From contig DASSPI010000057.1 in the NCBI GenBank assembly GCA_035699705.1, positions 1-37,266 of the forward strand: a stretch of DNA of 37,266 nucleotides, given 5' to 3'. The translations under genes were made by a program, and so were the position numbers. The stretch comes from CANKHA01 sp035699705. Lineage in GTDB: Bacteria; Pseudomonadota; Alphaproteobacteria; Rhizobiales; Xanthobacteraceae. Shown here piece after piece: positions 7,274-15,718 of this stretch (position 1 is the stretch's first letter; each line of letters starts with the position of its first letter). A model generated the notes under the pieces. That model ran no database searches, had not been told where the DNA came from, and saw only the letters and a program-made list of their open reading frames with translations.

Positions 7274-8671
7274 TCACGCCTCTTGTGCGGCCGCGGAAGT
7301 TTGTGCGCCGCTGCGGCGGAAAAGCGGGCTTTGTGCCGCCAGCACCGGCCGCCGCATCCCGGCGAGCGCCACCGCCAGCGCCAGCGGCGCCAGCCAGACC
7401 AGCCGGCTCTGGTAGCGGTCATGCGGATTCGACAATACGCCACAGACCGCCGCATTGCCGGCGAGCGTGATCAGAACGAATAGCGACAGTGCCGCGGCCG
7501 AGCGCCGCACGCGCCGTCCGCGGCTCAGCAACACGATGACCGGCAGCCCGAGGATGCTCGCAAGCGCAACGGGAACATGCAGCGCATTCATGCCGGCGAA
7601 ATCGAAACCCGTGCGCTGCTGCGGCGCGGCGAGGAACGCCGGATATGCCTTCGGGGCGAATTTCTTCAGGATGCCGTGCGTGTGCCAGGCCCAGCCGGTG
7701 ATGTCGTCGCCGGTTTTCAGCATGAAGAATTGCGACACCGCGCCGCTTGCCGCCGCGCGCAGATGCAAGCCGGGATAGGCGCTCAGGCTGTGGAGCACGA
7801 TGTGGCGCGCCTCGCCGGCGAACTTTTCCCAGCCGCCGATCCGCCAAAGCGGGCTTTTTTCGTCCCACAACCAGTCGTCGCCCTTGTTTGGAATTTGGCC
7901 GCGGAAACTGCAGGCGCGCAGCTTCCGGTCGGGGCAATGCTCGGCCAGATAGCGCTTGGCGATGCCGGTTTGCACCAGCCGGCCGAACAGAAAATTCTCG
8001 CCGCCCGGCGTGAAGGTGAAACGCCCTGCGATCGCAAGATTGGCGGTGAGGATCAACAGCACGCCGGCCAGCACCGCCAAAGTGGGATTGCGGAGCGCGG
8101 GCCGCGGCCAGATCCAGCGCCGCGCGAGCAGGAACCACAACAGCAGCGCGGCAAGCAGGCCGATCATCACCGCCAGCGTCGCCATATGCCCGGCGATGGC
8201 GAAGGCGACAATGAAACCGAGCAGCCATTTTTCCCAGGGGCGAAATGCGCCGGCGCGAAAGGCGAGCAGATAAAGCGCGACCGCGCCTGCCGGCAGCCAG
8301 ACGTCGGGCATCAGTTGCGCCGCATACCAGGGCAGGGACGTAAGCGCGGCCAGTGCAAGCGTCACCGAAGCCGCAAGATGCGGCCGGCCGCCGAGGCCGT
8401 GCGCGCGCAAGGTCACGGCGATCAACCAGGCGGCCGCCCCCGCTTGCACGATAATGTTGAACCAGAAGTTGGTGGGGATGCCGAGCCGCAGGAACATCCC
8501 GTAGAGCGTGGAGCGGCCGTTCGCCAGGATGCCGGAGACAGCGGCGTCGAGATAACCGCCGGTGTCATAGAAGACGATCGGGAAGCCGTTCCAGAGCGCG
8601 GGCCACAGCAGGGCGGCAATCATCGCAAGCGCGGCAAGCGGCCAGCGCAGGGAGCGGAATGCTGTTGTCAT
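7274..8671 (-). CDS. Polytopic membrane protein, GT-C glycosyltransferase-like, function unknown
   Basis: The 465-residue product from ATG 8671 has about ten hydrophobic segments. The first is followed by an extracytoplasmic loop with FYDTGGYLDAA, and there is a large hydrophilic loop near residues 235-320 (AEHCPDRKLRACSF, then DDWLWDEKSPLWRIGGWEKF). This layout and the loop-one aspartate resemble GT-C enzymes that use polyprenyl-linked sugars, but I see no motif that proves it. An ATG at 8737 would add 22 residues without a better ribosome site. The stop overlaps a GTG of the downstream SGNH hydrolase frame (GTGA), suggesting a two-gene operon that makes or modifies an envelope glycan or lipid. 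Confidence 0.6.
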   Translation of the reverse strand: MTTAFRSLRWPLAALAMIAALLWPALWNGFPIVFYDTGGYLDAAVSGILANGRSTLYGMFLRLGIPTNFWFNIIVQAGAAAWLIAVTLRAHGLGGRPHLAASVTLALAALTSLPWYAAQLMPDVWLPAGAVALYLLAFRAGAFRPWEKWLLGFIVAFAIAGHMATLAVMIGLLAALLLWFLLARRWIWPRPALRNPTLAVLAGVLLILTANLAIAGRFTFTPGGENFLFGRLVQTGIAKRYLAEHCPDRKLRACSFRGQIPNKGDDWLWDEKSPLWRIGGWEKFAGEARHIVLHSLSAYPGLHLRAAASGAVSQFFMLKTGDDITGWAWHTHGILKKFAPKAYPAFLAAPQQRTGFDFAGMNALHVPVALASILGLPVIVLLSRGRRVRRSAAALSLFVLITLAGNAAVCGVLSNPHDRYQSRLVWLAPLALAVALAGMRRPVLAAQSPLFRRSGAQTSAAAQEA

Positions 8672-8880
8672 GCGTGCGGATGAGCAGGCGCGTCGTTGAT
8701 TGCGCTCGGCAAAAAGATGTTCCTTGCCAATAATCATGTATTTTCAATGATGTCACGGAGTTTTGAAGAATTCTTCCTTGTCGGAGCGCATTTGCGCTAA
8801 AATCGTTCGCGAGCGTACAGACGCACTAAGGCGGCAGTGCATGATGACGCAACAGCCTCAGTTGTAAGCCGAGCGATCCG

Positions 8881-9105
8881 ATGAGTGCGCTGGTCTTTAC
8901 ATGTCCGTCTACCGGCCGCGATATCATTAGCGGCATCAATACCGATCCGGAAAGCCTGTCTCACGTCCGGCAGCTTCCGGTCAGCCTGTTCTGCCCGAAC
9001 TGCGGCAAGGTTCATCGTCTCGTGGCGAAGGATGGCCGGCTGACGGATACCTCACTGCTGCCCGGGGGGGAGCCGTCGCGCCCGTCGCGCCCGGCGCGCG
9101 TGTGA
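8881..9105 (+). CDS. Small zinc-ribbon-like protein, hypothetical
   Basis: A 74-residue open frame starts at ATG 8881. It holds FTCPSTGRDI near the start and FCPNCGKVHRL (about residues 37-47), so three cysteines plus one histidine could bind zinc. The tail is Pro/Ser/Arg-rich (PSRPSRPARV). Small proteins of this plan are common in Rhizobiales with no known role. There is no strong ribosome site, and the upstream 140 bp contain only a short AGCGCA-TT-TGCGCT dyad near 8786. Moderately confident it is a gene because the cysteine pattern is coherent. Confidence 0.55.
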   Translation: MSALVFTCPSTGRDIISGINTDPESLSHVRQLPVSLFCPNCGKVHRLVAKDGRLTDTSLLPGGEPSRPSRPARV

Positions 9106-9209
9106 GCGACGAAAGCGGCCTCAAGCGAAATGCATTCTTGATCCGGTCTGCGGCGCTGCGCGATGCAATGCGCGGCGGCGGCCGACGATCCTCGCGCCAG
9201 CGGTGAGTC

Positions 9210-9767
9210 CTACGGTTCGCGGTCGCGCTTCGGGTCGGCCACCGGCGTGGCAAAGGCGACGGCGCGCTTGCCCGCCGCCGATGTCGTTGCGGCGGTGACT
9301 GCTGGCAACGACGCGAAGGACTCGGTTGCCGGCAGCGCCAGGGCCTGCACCGTCTGTCCCCGGTTCTTCGCGTCGTAATAATAGCCGCGCGCATAATAGG
9401 AAACCGCGCGGTCGTGATTGCCCCCGGCGAGCCGATAGGCGCCCGCGAGATAACGCACCGCATAAGTGAGATTGGTTGCCGGATCGAGCAGCCCGGCGGC
9501 CGAGCCGCTATAGCCGACACCGCGCGCAGTCGCGGTCTTGATCTGCATCAGCCCCATCGCGCCGCCCTTGCCGATGGTGCCTGCGTTGTAGCGGCTTTCC
9601 CGGACGATCACGCGATGCACCAGCGCGACCGGCACGCCGTTGGCCTGGGCATGGGCGGCGACCAGCGCATCAAGTTCGGCGCGGGTCATGGAATGGGCGG
9701 GTTGCGCAACCGCGAACAAAGGGGCGACAAAGGCGAATGCGAGAATCATCGCACGGATGAAAGTCAT
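9210..9767 (-). CDS. Lytic transglycosylase, SLT (goose-lysozyme-like) domain
   Basis: The ATG at 9767 begins a signal peptide (MTFIRAMILAFAFVAPLFAVA), giving 185 residues. The SLT fold follows: catalytic Glu57 in VIVRESRYN, then GKGGAMGLMQIKTATARGVG, LLDPATNLTYAVRYLAGAYR and the YYARGYYY block. Such enzymes cut murein glycan strands to 1,6-anhydro ends in the periplasm, often to make room for envelope machines or for wall turnover. The last 45 residues are Ala/Pro/Thr-rich and likely disordered. The gene stands alone and is divergent from the Bug receptor at 9961; the 190-bp gap may hold both promoters. There is no sign that it is the flagellar SltF, which would lie in the rod operon. Confidence 0.85.
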   Translation of the reverse strand: MTFIRAMILAFAFVAPLFAVAQPAHSMTRAELDALVAAHAQANGVPVALVHRVIVRESRYNAGTIGKGGAMGLMQIKTATARGVGYSGSAAGLLDPATNLTYAVRYLAGAYRLAGGNHDRAVSYYARGYYYDAKNRGQTVQALALPATESFASLPAVTAATTSAAGKRAVAFATPVADPKRDREP

Positions 9768-9960
9768 GAAGGGCGTGCTCCGAGAAAGACTGAAGACGGA
9801 CGGTTTGTCCTGGCCAATTCCGGCGTTGGTGAGGCAAGGCCGAGCGCGGCGATCATTTGAGGAAAATGCAGAATTGCAGATAACCACCATGCGAACCCGC
9901 ATGCCCTGGAAAGGTTGCATGGGACCGGCTAGGTTTGCCGCCGTCAGCAGGGAGCGGGAG

Positions 9961-10968
9961 ATGGGCAAGGACTTGGGTGAGCGCGGCCAAAATCAAATCA
10001 AGTCGCGGACCCTGCTCGGAAATGTTCTCCTTCTGGCCGCGCTGTTCGCGGTCTTACCGCCTGCGCAGGCACAGGATTACCCCAACCGGCCGGTCAAGAT
10101 CATCGTACCCTTTCCCGCCGGGGGTACAGCCGATGTGATGCCGCGCCTGATCGGCGATTGGCTCTCGCGCAAATGGGGCCAGCCGGTCGTCATCGAGAAC
10201 AAGCCGGGCGCGGCCGGCAATATCGGCACCACCGAATTCTCCAAGGCCGATCCCGACGGCTATACGCTGCTGTCCGCGCCGCCGCCGCCGCTGGTGATCA
10301 ACCAGTCGCTTTATCCCAAGCTGAATTTCGACCCATCGACCTTCGCGCCGGTCATCATCATCAGCCGGGTGCCGAATTCGCTGGTCGTGCATCCGAAGGT
10401 GACGGCGAAGACTGTCGCGGAATTCATCGCCACGGTGAAGGCCGCTCCGGGCGAGATCACCTCGGCGACGCAAGGCAGCGGCACCACCTCGCATCTGACC
10501 TCCGAGATGTTCCAGATGATGGCGGGGGTGAAGTTCCAGCATGTGCCCTATCGCGGCTCCGCGCCCGCGTTGCAGGATCTGGTCGCCGGCACGGTCGATG
10601 TGATGTTCGACAATCTCGGCGTCTCGCTCGCACTGGTGAAGGCGGGCAACCTCAAGTTGCTTGCAGTGGCGACTCCCAAACGCATGGCTTCGCTGCCGGA
10701 CGTGCCGACCATCGCGGAGACACTGCCGGGCTTCGACTCCGCGGCGTGGTATGCGGTGGTGGCGCCGGCGCAGACGTCCGCCGCCATCGTCAACAAGATC
10801 AATGCCGACATCAATGAAGCCCTGCGCGACCCCGCGATCCTCGCGCGCTTTGTGGAATTCTCCGCCGAGCCGATCGGCGGCACGCCCGCGGAGACGGCGG
10901 CCTATATGCGCGAGGAAGTCGCCCGCTGGCGCAGGGTGATCGAATCCGCCGGAGTCAAGCTCGAGTGA
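9961..10968 (+). CDS. Bug-family (TctC-like) periplasmic solute-binding protein
   Basis: ATG 9961 follows GGAGCGGGAG, and the 335-residue product has a signal peptide cleaved near AQAQD (37/38). The classic Bug opening DYPNRPVKIIVPFPAGGTAD (39-58) is followed by IENKPGAAGNIGTTEF, DPDGYTLL, VPYRGSAPALQDLVAGTVD and DVPTIAETLPGFD. It would bind a carboxylate-like ligand in the periplasm. No TctAB transporter subunit is nearby. The next gene, a dCache histidine kinase, starts 15 bp after its stop on the same strand, so the two are very probably cotranscribed. That suggests the receptor feeds a sensor rather than, or in addition to, a transporter, as proposed for TctC-TctDE and BctC-BctDE. Confidence 0.9.
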   Translation: MGKDLGERGQNQIKSRTLLGNVLLLAALFAVLPPAQAQDYPNRPVKIIVPFPAGGTADVMPRLIGDWLSRKWGQPVVIENKPGAAGNIGTTEFSKADPDGYTLLSAPPPPLVINQSLYPKLNFDPSTFAPVIIISRVPNSLVVHPKVTAKTVAEFIATVKAAPGEITSATQGSGTTSHLTSEMFQMMAGVKFQHVPYRGSAPALQDLVAGTVDVMFDNLGVSLALVKAGNLKLLAVATPKRMASLPDVPTIAETLPGFDSAAWYAVVAPAQTSAAIVNKINADINEALRDPAILARFVEFSAEPIGGTPAETAAYMREEVARWRRVIESAGVKLE

Positions 10969-10983
10969 GTCCGGCGTAAGCTC

Positions 10984-12693
10984 ATGAGTCTCCGGTTCAG
11001 ACTGTCCGTCCTGGTAGCCGCCGCGGTCGCGCCGTCTTTGGCGCTGATCAGCTACAACAGCTTTACCTGGAAGGATTTTCTGGAAGCGGATGCCGGCAGC
11101 GAGGCGCTGGCCTCGGCGCGGCTGGTATCGGCGGAGTTCAACCAGCTGCTGGAAGGCACCCGCCGCATCATGACCACCATGATGAAGCATCCGGCGGTGC
11201 CCAACGACGAAGAGCAATGCACCGCCTATTTCAAATCCGTCATCGCGGATCTCAATATCTATCGGGAAGCGGCATTTATCGATCGCAATGGCAAATTCCA
11301 TTGTTCGACAGTCCCGATTCCGGCGACGCTGGACGTGCGCGACCGGGTTTATTTCCGCGAGCCGCTGGAGACCGGCCAGTTCACCGTCGGCACGCTCACG
11401 GTGGGCCGGGTGACGGGGGAGACCTCGATCCATGTGTCCATGCGCTATCGCTCGCCTGATGCCGGTGCCGACGGCGTCGTGGTGCTGGTCCTGAATCCCG
11501 AAAAGGTCGCGCAGGAATTCGAAGCGCGGCAGTGGCCGCCGCAGCATCGGCTGACCGTATTCGACCGCGACGGATCGGTGGTGTTGCGCGTTCCGCGCCA
11601 GCAGGCGGCGGTCGGGCCGGACGTTCGCGACCGGGATATCTTCGAGCGCGCGCGCGACGCCCCGGCAGGCAATTTTCTGGTGGATCAGCAACCCGGCGAT
11701 GAGGAGATCGTGGGTTTCGTCCCGCTGAAAGAGGCCCCCCAGGGGCTCGTCGTGACCGTGAGCAGCGAGCGCCACGCCGCCCTGGCGCGGCTGCGCGCGA
11801 TTTCCTTGGGCAGCTTCATCGTCGGGCTGACGGCGATCATTCTGGCGATGATCGCCACCTGGCTGGTGGCGCATATCCTGATCCGGCGGCCGGTGATGGC
11901 GATGGTGGATACCGCGCATCGCCGCGAAGCCGGCGATACCTCGGCGCATTTCCCCAAACTGCGCTCAACCTCGGAGCTTGGCTTGCTCAGCACTGCGCTC
12001 GCCGGCATGTCGGACAAGGTCGACCGGCTGCTGGAACAGAAGGAATTTCTGCTGCGCGAGCTGCAGCATCGGGTGATGAACAGCCTGAACATCCTCTCCA
12101 GCTTGCTGGTCCTGCAGAGCAAGCATGCCGACGAGCCGGCGGTGCGCGATCAACTCTCCCGCGCGCAGCAGCGCATTCTGGCGATGGGATCGGTCTATCG
12201 CTATCTCTACAGCGCCGATATCACGGCGCGCGTGGAATTCGGCGAATTCCTCACCATGATCTGCCGCGAAAGCGAGCGCGCCTATGTCGGCGGTGCGCGC
12301 CCCTCCATCATTTGCGAAACCGACAAGGTGGAAGTTTCCGGTAACCAGGCCGCGTCGCTCGCGATGCTGGCGCATGAACTGATCACCAATGCGCTTAAGC
12401 ATGCCTATCCGGAAGGGGAGGCGGGCCCGATTTCCGTGCGGCTGAAACGGGGCAAGGACGGCATCGTGGAATTGAGCGTTGCGGACCGCGGACGGGGAAT
12501 CCCGCCGGACGTGAGCGTCGACCGTCCGCCCTCGCTCGGCTTCAAGGTCATCATGGCGACGGTGCGGCAATTCAATGCCCGGCTGGAGATTCGCCGGCTC
12601 GATCCGGGCAGCGAAATTCTCATCCGCTTTCCGGAAGATTTCGGCGCGCCCGAACCGCAGCAGGCCGAACCGCCGCACAGCGAGGCGCGCTGA
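10984..12693 (+). CDS. dCache-HAMP sensor histidine kinase, HisKA_2 family
   Basis: This 569-residue membrane kinase has a first membrane helix at residues 8-24. A periplasmic dCache-like sensor (30-270) includes DRVYFREPLETGQFTVG and GRVTGETSIHVSMRYRS. A second helix (276-300) leads into a HAMP-like linker. The dimerisation box ELQHRVMNSLNILSSLL places the phospho-acceptor at His362, typical of HisKA_2 and close to the HWE group. The ATPase domain has the N box HELITNALKHAYP (464-476) and the G box DRGRGIPPD (501-509). HWE/HisKA_2 kinases often feed single-domain regulators or the PhyR general stress pathway. No response regulator lies here. The gene follows a Bug receptor by 15 bp and precedes an EcfG-type promoter. 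Confidence 0.9.
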   Translation: MSLRFRLSVLVAAAVAPSLALISYNSFTWKDFLEADAGSEALASARLVSAEFNQLLEGTRRIMTTMMKHPAVPNDEEQCTAYFKSVIADLNIYREAAFIDRNGKFHCSTVPIPATLDVRDRVYFREPLETGQFTVGTLTVGRVTGETSIHVSMRYRSPDAGADGVVVLVLNPEKVAQEFEARQWPPQHRLTVFDRDGSVVLRVPRQQAAVGPDVRDRDIFERARDAPAGNFLVDQQPGDEEIVGFVPLKEAPQGLVVTVSSERHAALARLRAISLGSFIVGLTAIILAMIATWLVAHILIRRPVMAMVDTAHRREAGDTSAHFPKLRSTSELGLLSTALAGMSDKVDRLLEQKEFLLRELQHRVMNSLNILSSLLVLQSKHADEPAVRDQLSRAQQRILAMGSVYRYLYSADITARVEFGEFLTMICRESERAYVGGARPSIICETDKVEVSGNQAASLAMLAHELITNALKHAYPEGEAGPISVRLKRGKDGIVELSVADRGRGIPPDVSVDRPPSLGFKVIMATVRQFNARLEIRRLDPGSEILIRFPEDFGAPEPQQAEPPHSEAR

Positions 12694-12701
12694 CGCGGCG
12701 C

Positions 12702-12726
12702 GGAACTCCGTCCTTCATCGCACGTT
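12702..12726 (+). promoter_or_regulatory. EcfG (general stress sigma factor) type promoter
   Basis: GGAAC (12702-12706), a 16-base spacer and CGTT (12723-12726) exactly match the alphaproteobacterial EcfG consensus GGAAC-N16/17-CGTT. It lies 61 bp before the ATG of the DUF892 gene. A CGGGGACG-TG-CGTCCCCG hairpin at 12739-12756 falls in the predicted leader. Confidence 0.7.
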
Positions 12727-12787
12727 GGTTTTGACAGCCGGGGACGTGCGTCCCCGCATACCCATTTGCCAACGGAAGGATCACGTC

Positions 12788-13294
12788 ATGGGCCTGTTTT
12801 CGAAGGACATCAAAACAATGGATGACCTGTTCGTGCACACACTGCAGGACATCTATTATGCCGAGAAGAAAATCCTCAAAGCGTTGCCGGACATGATCGA
12901 AAAGGCGACGAACCGCGAGCTCACCGCGGGCTTCAAGAAGCATCTGGAAGAGACCGACACGCATGTCTCGCGATTGGAGCAGGTGTTCAAGATGCTCGGC
13001 TCGGAGCCGAAGGGGCATGACTGCCCGGCCATCGACGGCATCATCGAGGAAGCCAATGCCGTCGCCGCGGATATAGCGGACAAGGAAGTGCTGGACGCGG
13101 CGCTGATCGGCGCCGCGCAGTCGGTGGAGCATTACGAGATCACGCGCTACGGCACGCTGGTGGCATGGGCGCAGCAGCTTGGCCGCGACGACTGCGCGGC
13201 GATGCTGCAGCGGACGCTGGATGAGGAAAAAGCCACCGACAAGAAGCTGACAAAGCTCGCCGAAAGCAAGATCAACCGCAAGGCAGCGAGCTGA
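12788..13294 (+). CDS. YciE/YciF-family (DUF892) ferritin-like stress protein
   Basis: ATG 12788 follows GGAAGGA, giving 168 residues. The sequence matches the DUF892 four-helix fold: TMDDLFVHTLQDIYYAEKKI (11-30), a helix with KKHLEETDTHVSRLEQVF, then AAQSVEHYEITRYGTLVAWA and LQRTLDEEKATDKKL. Glu and His residues in these helices (EETDTH, EHYE, DEE) make a ferritin-like di-metal site. Members are widespread in bacteria as stress-induced cytosolic proteins; their exact chemistry is unsettled. The EcfG-like promoter upstream fits general-stress control. A strong terminator follows, so the gene is a single transcription unit, though readthrough from the kinase gene is possible. Confidence 0.9.
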   Translation: MGLFSKDIKTMDDLFVHTLQDIYYAEKKILKALPDMIEKATNRELTAGFKKHLEETDTHVSRLEQVFKMLGSEPKGHDCPAIDGIIEEANAVAADIADKEVLDAALIGAAQSVEHYEITRYGTLVAWAQQLGRDDCAAMLQRTLDEEKATDKKLTKLAESKINRKAAS

Positions 13295-13330
13295 GGCGGC
13301 CTGGTTTCAAACAAGGAAGACGAAAACCTG

Positions 13331-13362
13331 AGGCCCCGGCCAGCTTCCGCTGACCGGGGCCT
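13331..13362 (+). terminator. Rho-independent terminator after the DUF892 gene
   Basis: A 14-bp stem (AGGCCCCGG-C-CAGC paired with GCTG-A-CCGGGGCCT, one mismatch) has a TTCC loop and is followed by TTCATTTC. The rest of the gap to 13633 shows no supported gene. It holds one further hairpin, GCCGACGCCG / CGGCGTCGGC (13595-13623), just past the stop of the minus-strand gene. Confidence 0.75.
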
Positions 13363-13594
13363 TTCATTTCGGCGCACAAAGGTAGATTGGGTGCTTGTAT
13401 CAACGCCCAAGCCGGCATCCGGGTTTCGGATTTCGAGCAACAAATTTGCTCTCAAGGCCGAAAATATGACATGGCAAAACGGGGCGCGATGCGTTCGTCG
13501 GCTGCTACCCGGGGCTGCAAGCGGGCTGTCGCGCTGTTGCTGAAAAGACCAAACGCCACGCTTGATCTCGCGATAGCAATCTGGGTGTTGGTCT

Positions 13595-13623
13595 GCCGAC
13601 GCCGTCCGTTCGGCGGCGTCGGC
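13595..13623 (-). terminator. Hairpin downstream of the small membrane-protein pair
   Basis: A perfect 10-bp stem GCCGACGCCG / CGGCGTCGGC with a 9-base loop lies 10 bp past the stop of the minus-strand gene ending at 13634. There is no clear U-run, so intrinsic termination is only possible. Confidence 0.4.
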
Positions 13624-13633
13624 GGAAGCAAAC

Positions 13634-14080
13634 TCAGCGGCGCGCCGCGAAATGCGCGGCGAAGAAGGCCATGAATCCGCCGAACGTCATGGCCGCCAGA
13701 TTCACCGCCGTCGTGATCGCGGCTCCGCTTCCGGGCGGGGCCGCGGCTTTGCGTCCGGCCACCGCCAACAAACAAAAGAAGGCGAGGGCGAGCGTCACGC
13801 GCAGGATTTTCAAACCCGGACGGTTGAGCCGGCGCGCGACGCCGATCGCCGCGAGGCTGCCGATACAGCCGGCAATCCCGATCGCCCACCAGGCGATCGC
13901 GGTATTGATCTGATCCTTGGCGGAGAACAGCGCGCCGCGCGCCGCGGTGCCGAGACCAAGGCCCGCGGCCGTCAGCCCGATATGCACGGCCAGTGCCAGG
14001 AACAGGCCGCAGGCCAGCGCCGTGGTGTAGATCAGGACGCGCGGCGGTTCGGACGGCGTCGATGCCCCAGCCTCTTGCAT
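13634..14080 (-). CDS. Four-helix membrane protein, hypothetical
   Basis: The 148-residue product starts at an ATG after CTGAGGA. It contains four hydrophobic segments (about residues 14-38, 58-80, 90-108 and 120-145), with short polar links such as ARRLNRPGLKI. No family motif is recognised. The start is only 3 bp after the stop of another small membrane protein on the same strand, so the two probably form an operon and may act together. Role unknown. Confidence 0.55.
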   Translation of the reverse strand: MQEAGASTPSEPPRVLIYTTALACGLFLALAVHIGLTAAGLGLGTAARGALFSAKDQINTAIAWWAIGIAGCIGSLAAIGVARRLNRPGLKILRVTLALAFFCLLAVAGRKAAAPPGSGAAITTAVNLAAMTFGGFMAFFAAHFAARR

Positions 14081-14083
14081 TCC

Positions 14084-14362
14084 TCAGTCCTTGAAACCGC
14101 CCTGTTCCCCGTGGCCGCGCTCGTCGTAGCCATGCCGGTGACTGTAAAAGACAAGCGCCATCAGGCCAATTCCGACCACCAGCGAGAATACTACGCCAAG
14201 CGCCATTGCCACATAGCCGGAAGCCGGCATCGGCGCGCCGGAATCGCTGGCCCAGACATGATAGGCAAACCAGACCGATGCGGCGAGGAAGGCGAGGAGG
14301 GGGAGGACGACGGCGGCTTTTTGCATGCGTCGGATATAGGCGCTTGGGGCTTTGTCAGCCAT
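14084..14362 (-). CDS. Two-helix membrane protein, hypothetical
   Basis: The 92-residue protein has a short basic N-terminus (YIRRMQKAA), two membrane helices (about 16-36 and 50-70) and a charged, His- and Gly-rich tail (FYSHRHGYDERGHGEQGG) that could bind metal or simply be disordered. No family is recognised. It is the first gene of a two-gene minus-strand unit with the four-helix protein 3 bp downstream, and is divergent from the MFS pair at 14477. Confidence 0.55.
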   Translation of the reverse strand: MADKAPSAYIRRMQKAAVVLPLLAFLAASVWFAYHVWASDSGAPMPASGYVAMALGVVFSLVVGIGLMALVFYSHRHGYDERGHGEQGGFKD

Positions 14363-14476
14363 AGCGGCGCGGCACTGCAGCGACGTTTTCCACCCGGGCC
14401 GCCGGGGGGCTTGTGTGACGGCAAAATTACGGCGTAAGGAAGCTTACCCCGCCCATAAACCCGGTTTGCCCCCCGC

Positions 14477-15718
14477 ATGACGACTGAGTCCGCCGAGTCC
14501 GCCGCCGCTCGAATCTCGCTCCTGCGCCATAAACAATTTGTGCTCTATTGGTGGACCCGGGTTCTCTCGACAGTCGGCTACCAGATGATCCATGTCGCGA
14601 TCACCTGGCAGATCTATGAAATCACCAACAGCGCTTTCCATCTCGGTCTGGTCGGGCTTGTGCTTTTTGTCCCGGTCATCGCCGGCACCTTCATCATCGG
14701 CCATGTGGCGGACCATTACGATCGGCGATGGGTGATCGCCATCTGTCAGATCAGCAAGGGGCTCGGGGCGCTGATCCTGGTGCTCGCCGGCTACACCGGA
14801 TACCTGAGCGTCGGCGTGATCTATTTCGTCGTGTTCCTCATCGGCACCGGCCGCGCCTTCGAAGGCCCGACGTTGCATACCATCCCGCCGAGCATCATGC
14901 CGCAGGAGGTGCTCTCGCGCGCCATCGCCGCCGGCGCCACCGCGCATCAGGTGGCGGTGATCGGCGGTCCCGCGCTCGGCGGTTTCCTTCTCGCCTGGGG
15001 GGCGAATTTCGTCTACGTGATCTGCTTCGCGCTGTTTGTGATCGCGGCCACGCTGATCAGCTTCATTCGCATCCAGCGGCCGGCGAAAGTGAAGAAGGCC
15101 GTGACCCTGGAGTCGGTGTTTGCCGGCTTTCACTATATCCGCACCCGCAAGGTCATCTTCGGCGCCATCATGCTCGATCTCGCCGCCGTGCTGATCGGCG
15201 GGGTGACCGCGCTGTTGCCGATCTTCGCGCGCGATATTCTGGAAACCGGGCCGGAGGGTCTTGGGCTGTTGCGTTCCGCGCCCGCCGCCGGCGCGCTGAT
15301 GATGTCGGGCTATCTTTCCAATATCCGGATCGACAAGCACGCCGGGCGCATCATGATCGGCGCGGTTGTCATTTACGGCCTGGCGACCGCGGCCTTCGGC
15401 TTCTCGTCCTGGCTCTGGCTGTCGATGCTGATGCTCGCGATCACCGGCGCAGCGGACGCCGTCAGCGTCGTGGTGCGTCATTCGCTGGTGCAAACCCGCA
15501 CGCCGAACGAGATGCTGGGGCGGGTGATGGCGGTGAACTCCACCTTCACCGGCACCACCTCGAATCTCGGCCAGTTCGAGTCGGGCGTGGTCGCGGCGCT
15601 GCTCGGCGCCGGTCCCGCGGTTGTGGTCGGCGGCCTGGGCGCTGCCGGCATCGCGCTGCTCTGGATCAGGCTCTTCCCCGACTTCTGGCGGGTGCAGAGC
15701 ATCATTCCGGAGAAATGA
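14477..15718 (+). CDS. MFS transporter, EntS/MFS_3-like (first of a tandem pair)
   Basis: This 413-residue polytopic protein has about 11-12 membrane helices and the MFS motif A variant GHVADHYDRRWVI at residues 75-87, after helix two. Typical MFS_3 blocks are RAFEGPTLHTIPPSIMP and the C-terminal GQFESGVVAALLG. MFS_3 members export siderophores and other small molecules or drugs. The stop codon overlaps the ATG of the next gene (ATGA, 15715-15718). The next gene encodes a close paralogue of identical length, so the two are translationally coupled and arose by tandem duplication. There is no strong ribosome site before ATG 14477. Substrate unknown. Confidence 0.85.
   Translation: MTTESAESAAARISLLRHKQFVLYWWTRVLSTVGYQMIHVAITWQIYEITNSAFHLGLVGLVLFVPVIAGTFIIGHVADHYDRRWVIAICQISKGLGALILVLAGYTGYLSVGVIYFVVFLIGTGRAFEGPTLHTIPPSIMPQEVLSRAIAAGATAHQVAVIGGPALGGFLLAWGANFVYVICFALFVIAATLISFIRIQRPAKVKKAVTLESVFAGFHYIRTRKVIFGAIMLDLAAVLIGGVTALLPIFARDILETGPEGLGLLRSAPAAGALMMSGYLSNIRIDKHAGRIMIGAVVIYGLATAAFGFSSWLWLSMLMLAITGAADAVSVVVRHSLVQTRTPNEMLGRVMAVNSTFTGTTSNLGQFESGVVAALLGAGPAVVVGGLGAAGIALLWIRLFPDFWRVQSIIPEK

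Noticed and set aside
10054..11949. Minus-strand open frame of 631 codons opposite the second Bug receptor and the kinase
   Set aside because: It spans two real genes and their junction and has His/Arg-rich shadow composition; there is no ribosome site or family match.
13387..13674. Plus-strand open frame of 95 codons in the gap after the DUF892 gene
   Set aside because: It has no ribosome site and no motif, and it runs into the opposite-strand membrane gene; it looks like GC-rich chance.
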